Positions 5,152 through 6,731 of a stretch of 6,731 nucleotides of DNA are shown here, in pieces. The notes under the pieces were generated by a model that was not told where the DNA came from, did no database searches, and was given only the letters and a program-made list of their open reading frames with translations. A program made the translations under genes and the position numbers. Location of the stretch: contig JAHDGP010000258.1 in assembly GCA_020627525.1 (NCBI GenBank), positions 1 through 6,731 of the forward strand, read 5' to 3'. How positions within the stretch are numbered: the first letter of the stretch is position 1; every line of letters begins with the position of its first letter. This stretch comes from Bacteroidota bacterium. Its GTDB lineage: Bacteria > Bacteroidota > Bacteroidia > Chitinophagales > UBA2359.

Positions 5152-5889
5152 ATGCTAAAAGAAAAAGTAGCCATCATTACAGGCGGGTCAAATGGAATAG
5201 GAAAAGCAACAGGACGTAAGTTTTTAGAAAACGGAGCAAGTGTTATTGTTTGGGATGTAGATAAAGACAATGGCGAAAAGTTAGCAGAAGAATGGAGTGG
5301 TGAAGGCTACAAAGCAAAATTTTACCCTGTAGATATTACTAATATTGAAGCTGTTGAGAAAACAACAAAACAGTGTGTGGAAGATTTTGGTAAAATAGAT
5401 ATTTTGATTAATAATGCTGGGATAACCAGAGATGCATCTTTAAAAAAAATGACTACTGATCAGTGGCAAAAGGTAATTGATGTTAACTTGACAGGTGTTT
5501 TTAATTGCACAAAAGCTGTTACCCCTATAATGGTTGAAAACAAATATGGAAGAGTAATAAATGCTTCTTCGATTGTTGGGCTTTATGGAAATTACGGTCA
5601 AACGAACTATGTTGCTGCAAAAGCGGGTGTAATTGGAATGACGAAGGTTTGGGCAAGAGAGTTTGGTAAACACAATATAACTGTAAATGCAATTGCTCCA
5701 GGATTTATTCAGACAGAAATGGTGAAGACGGTTCCTCAACACATTATTGATGCTATGCTCTTCAAAAGTTCAATAAAGCGATTAGGTGAAGTGGAGGATA
5801 TTGCAAATGCCTACCTATACCTTGCTTCCGATCTAGCCAGTTTTGTTACAGGCATTACGCTTTCAGTTGATGGTGGATTAGTCGCATAA
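5152..5889 (+). CDS. fabG: SDR-family 3-oxoacyl reductase (FabG/PhaB-like)
   Basis: This 245-residue classical short-chain dehydrogenase should reduce a 3-oxoacyl thioester to the 3-hydroxyacyl form with NAD(P)H in the cytosol. Motifs are complete: cofactor loop TGGSNGIG (10-17), Asp61, NNAG (87-90), catalytic Asn112, Ser140, Tyr153 and Lys157, with the same spacing as in E. coli FabG. The segment NNAGITRDASLKKMT and the C-terminus LSVDGG are typical of the FabG/PhaB group. Sequence alone does not separate acyl-ACP reduction in fatty-acid synthesis from acetoacetyl-CoA reduction, so the symbol is provisional; placement beside a Crp/Fnr gene rather than in a fab cluster suggests an accessory role. 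ATG 5152 gives the standard MLKEKVAIITGG start; an upstream in-frame TTG at 5125 lies in the promoter. The gene begins 61 bp after the regulator's stop and may also be read from its transcript. Confidence 0.93.
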   Translation: MLKEKVAIITGGSNGIGKATGRKFLENGASVIVWDVDKDNGEKLAEEWSGEGYKAKFYPVDITNIEAVEKTTKQCVEDFGKIDILINNAGITRDASLKKMTTDQWQKVIDVNLTGVFNCTKAVTPIMVENKYGRVINASSIVGLYGNYGQTNYVAAKAGVIGMTKVWAREFGKHNITVNAIAPGFIQTEMVKTVPQHIIDAMLFKSSIKRLGEVEDIANAYLYLASDLASFVTGITLSVDGGLVA

Positions 5890-5914
5890 AAAAGCCTCAT
5901 TGTTTTTATAACCG

Positions 5915-5922
5915 TATATTCG
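5915..5922 (+). promoter_or_regulatory. Candidate -7 element for the SGNH lipoprotein gene
   Basis: TATATTCG differs from the TAnnTTTG consensus at one position and lies 41 bp before the start codon, 25 bp after the reductase stop. The nearest upstream TTG (5900-5902) is only 12 bp away, too close for a proper -33 element, so the call is weak. I see no convincing terminator between the reductase and this gene. Confidence 0.35.
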
Positions 5923-5963
5923 CAACTTGAATTTACAGAATATTTAACCCCAAAGAATTTAAA

Positions 5964-6731
5964 ATGAAATTGTTCCCAATACTTAAATTTGTTTTTGTAG
6001 GATTGATAATATTTAGCTCTTGCAAAAATAGCTCAGATGTTGCTTCAAATTCAACCACTAAAGTTGAAAATAAGCAAACTGTTGCAAAAGAAACTCCACC
6101 TAAGAACCCAATTGTAAAAGCACCAGAATCAAAAGGTAGTAAACGAATCTTGTTTGTTGGAAACAGCCACACAGAATACTACGTTAGTTTGCCAAAGCTA
6201 TTTAAAGAACTGTGTGAAGCGAATAAAAAGGATATTAGGGTTGAGACTTTCGTAGAAATGGCAGCGTCATTGGATGAAGTTTACGATGCGCAAGAGGCAT
6301 TCATTTCAAAAAAGTTAGCACAAAAAGACGAAGATGGAAATTTCTTTGACTATGTAGTGCTACAAGAAAAAACGCCTGTAACCATTGAGGAAATAGATAC
6401 TTATCAAGAAAATGTCAAAATGTTTGCGGAGAAAATTCGAGAAAACAGCCCTGGCACAGTTATCCTTATCTATGAACTGATGTGCCCTGCTGATTATAAA
6501 AATAATAAGCCTGACTTTGATTATTTTTTCCCATTAATGCAGGAAAATGTCAATGATGTAGTAGCGGAAAATAAAAATGCTCGCTTGCTTAAAATTGGTT
6601 CTGCCGTAAAAGATGCCTACGAAGGTGATCATGGTTATGATGCATATAAAAACGGTTCTGATTTACTCAGACAAGGTGAGAATACCTTGCATATGCTAAA
6701 TGATGCTGGTTTCCTTTCAGCAGTTTTAGCC
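5964..6731 (+). CDS. SGNH-hydrolase-like lipoprotein, 3' end cut by window
   Basis: The frame is open from ATG 5964 to the window edge (256 codons, no stop). Residues 1-20 form a lipoprotein signal peptide with Cys20 after IIFSS. A low-complexity Ser/Thr/Lys/Pro linker follows to about 60, and the globular domain starts at RILFVGNSHTEYY (61-73). GNSHT (66-70) fits SGNH block I with Ser68 as nucleophile, YVVLQE (130-135) resembles the block III strand, and NTLHMLNDAGFLSA (240-253) resembles block V with His243. The usual block V Asp three residues before His is Asn240 here. The fold belongs to the GDSL/SGNH group (similar to DUF4886-type proteins, from memory), so an esterase or deacetylase acting on envelope or extracellular glycans is plausible but unproven. 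No strong acidic surface-export signal follows Cys20, so the leaflet and side of the outer membrane are unknown. Confidence 0.8.
   Translation, partial: MKLFPILKFVFVGLIIFSSCKNSSDVASNSTTKVENKQTVAKETPPKNPIVKAPESKGSKRILFVGNSHTEYYVSLPKLFKELCEANKKDIRVETFVEMAASLDEVYDAQEAFISKKLAQKDEDGNFFDYVVLQEKTPVTIEEIDTYQENVKMFAEKIRENSPGTVILIYELMCPADYKNNKPDFDYFFPLMQENVNDVVAENKNARLLKIGSAVKDAYEGDHGYDAYKNGSDLLRQGENTLHMLNDAGFLSAVLA

Noticed and set aside
5887..5910. Possible terminator after the reductase gene
   Set aside because: There is a T-run (5902-5907) but no stable stem before it.

Overview
The window comes from an AT-rich genome of the Bacteroidota, most likely a flavobacterium-type organism. Four things point there: a GroEL with a (GMPG)n-Met tail, TAnnTTTG-type -7 promoter elements, almost no Shine-Dalgarno sequences, and dispersed CTCCGAAGGAG palindromes that I associate with this phylum from memory. 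I could not run a database search, so lineage and family names rest on motifs and recall.

Layout. (1) 1-1478 holds the C-terminal ~90% of groEL, closed by a strong intrinsic terminator (1505-1538). (2) 1479-2005 has no gene and is almost all repeat DNA: degenerate tandem palindromic units (1544-1671), a hairpin (1710-1750), and a 159-bp imperfect inverted repeat (1826-1984) that reaches to 21 bp before the next start codon. (3) 2006-2695 encodes a complete LolD/MacB-type ABC ATPase. (4) 2696-2835 is again repeat DNA, and the apparent start and signal-peptide n-region of the next gene lie inside it. (5) 2811-4055 encodes an outer-membrane beta-barrel protein. No permease gene lies between ATPase and barrel. 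(6) A small membrane-protein gene (4076-4414, minus) and a Crp/Fnr-family regulator gene (4503-5090, plus) diverge from an 88-bp region holding a perfect 20-bp CRP-geometry operator and a TAnnTTTG promoter. (7) An SDR-family 3-oxoacyl reductase (5152-5889) follows in the same direction. (8) The window ends inside a lipoprotein of the SGNH-hydrolase type (5964 onward).

How the genes may work together. The ATPase would power an export or extraction complex in the inner membrane, but its permease is not here, so either it works with a partner elsewhere or the locus has been rearranged at the repeats. The Crp/Fnr regulator probably controls itself and its divergent neighbour, because the operator centre lies about 41 bp upstream of the predicted start of the minus-strand transcript and only 2 bp from the regulator's ATG. 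A weaker related site sits in the reductase promoter. I see no defence island, CRISPR array, transposase gene, tRNA or rRNA. The most notable material is the repeat architecture and the divergent regulatory region, not a new multigene system.
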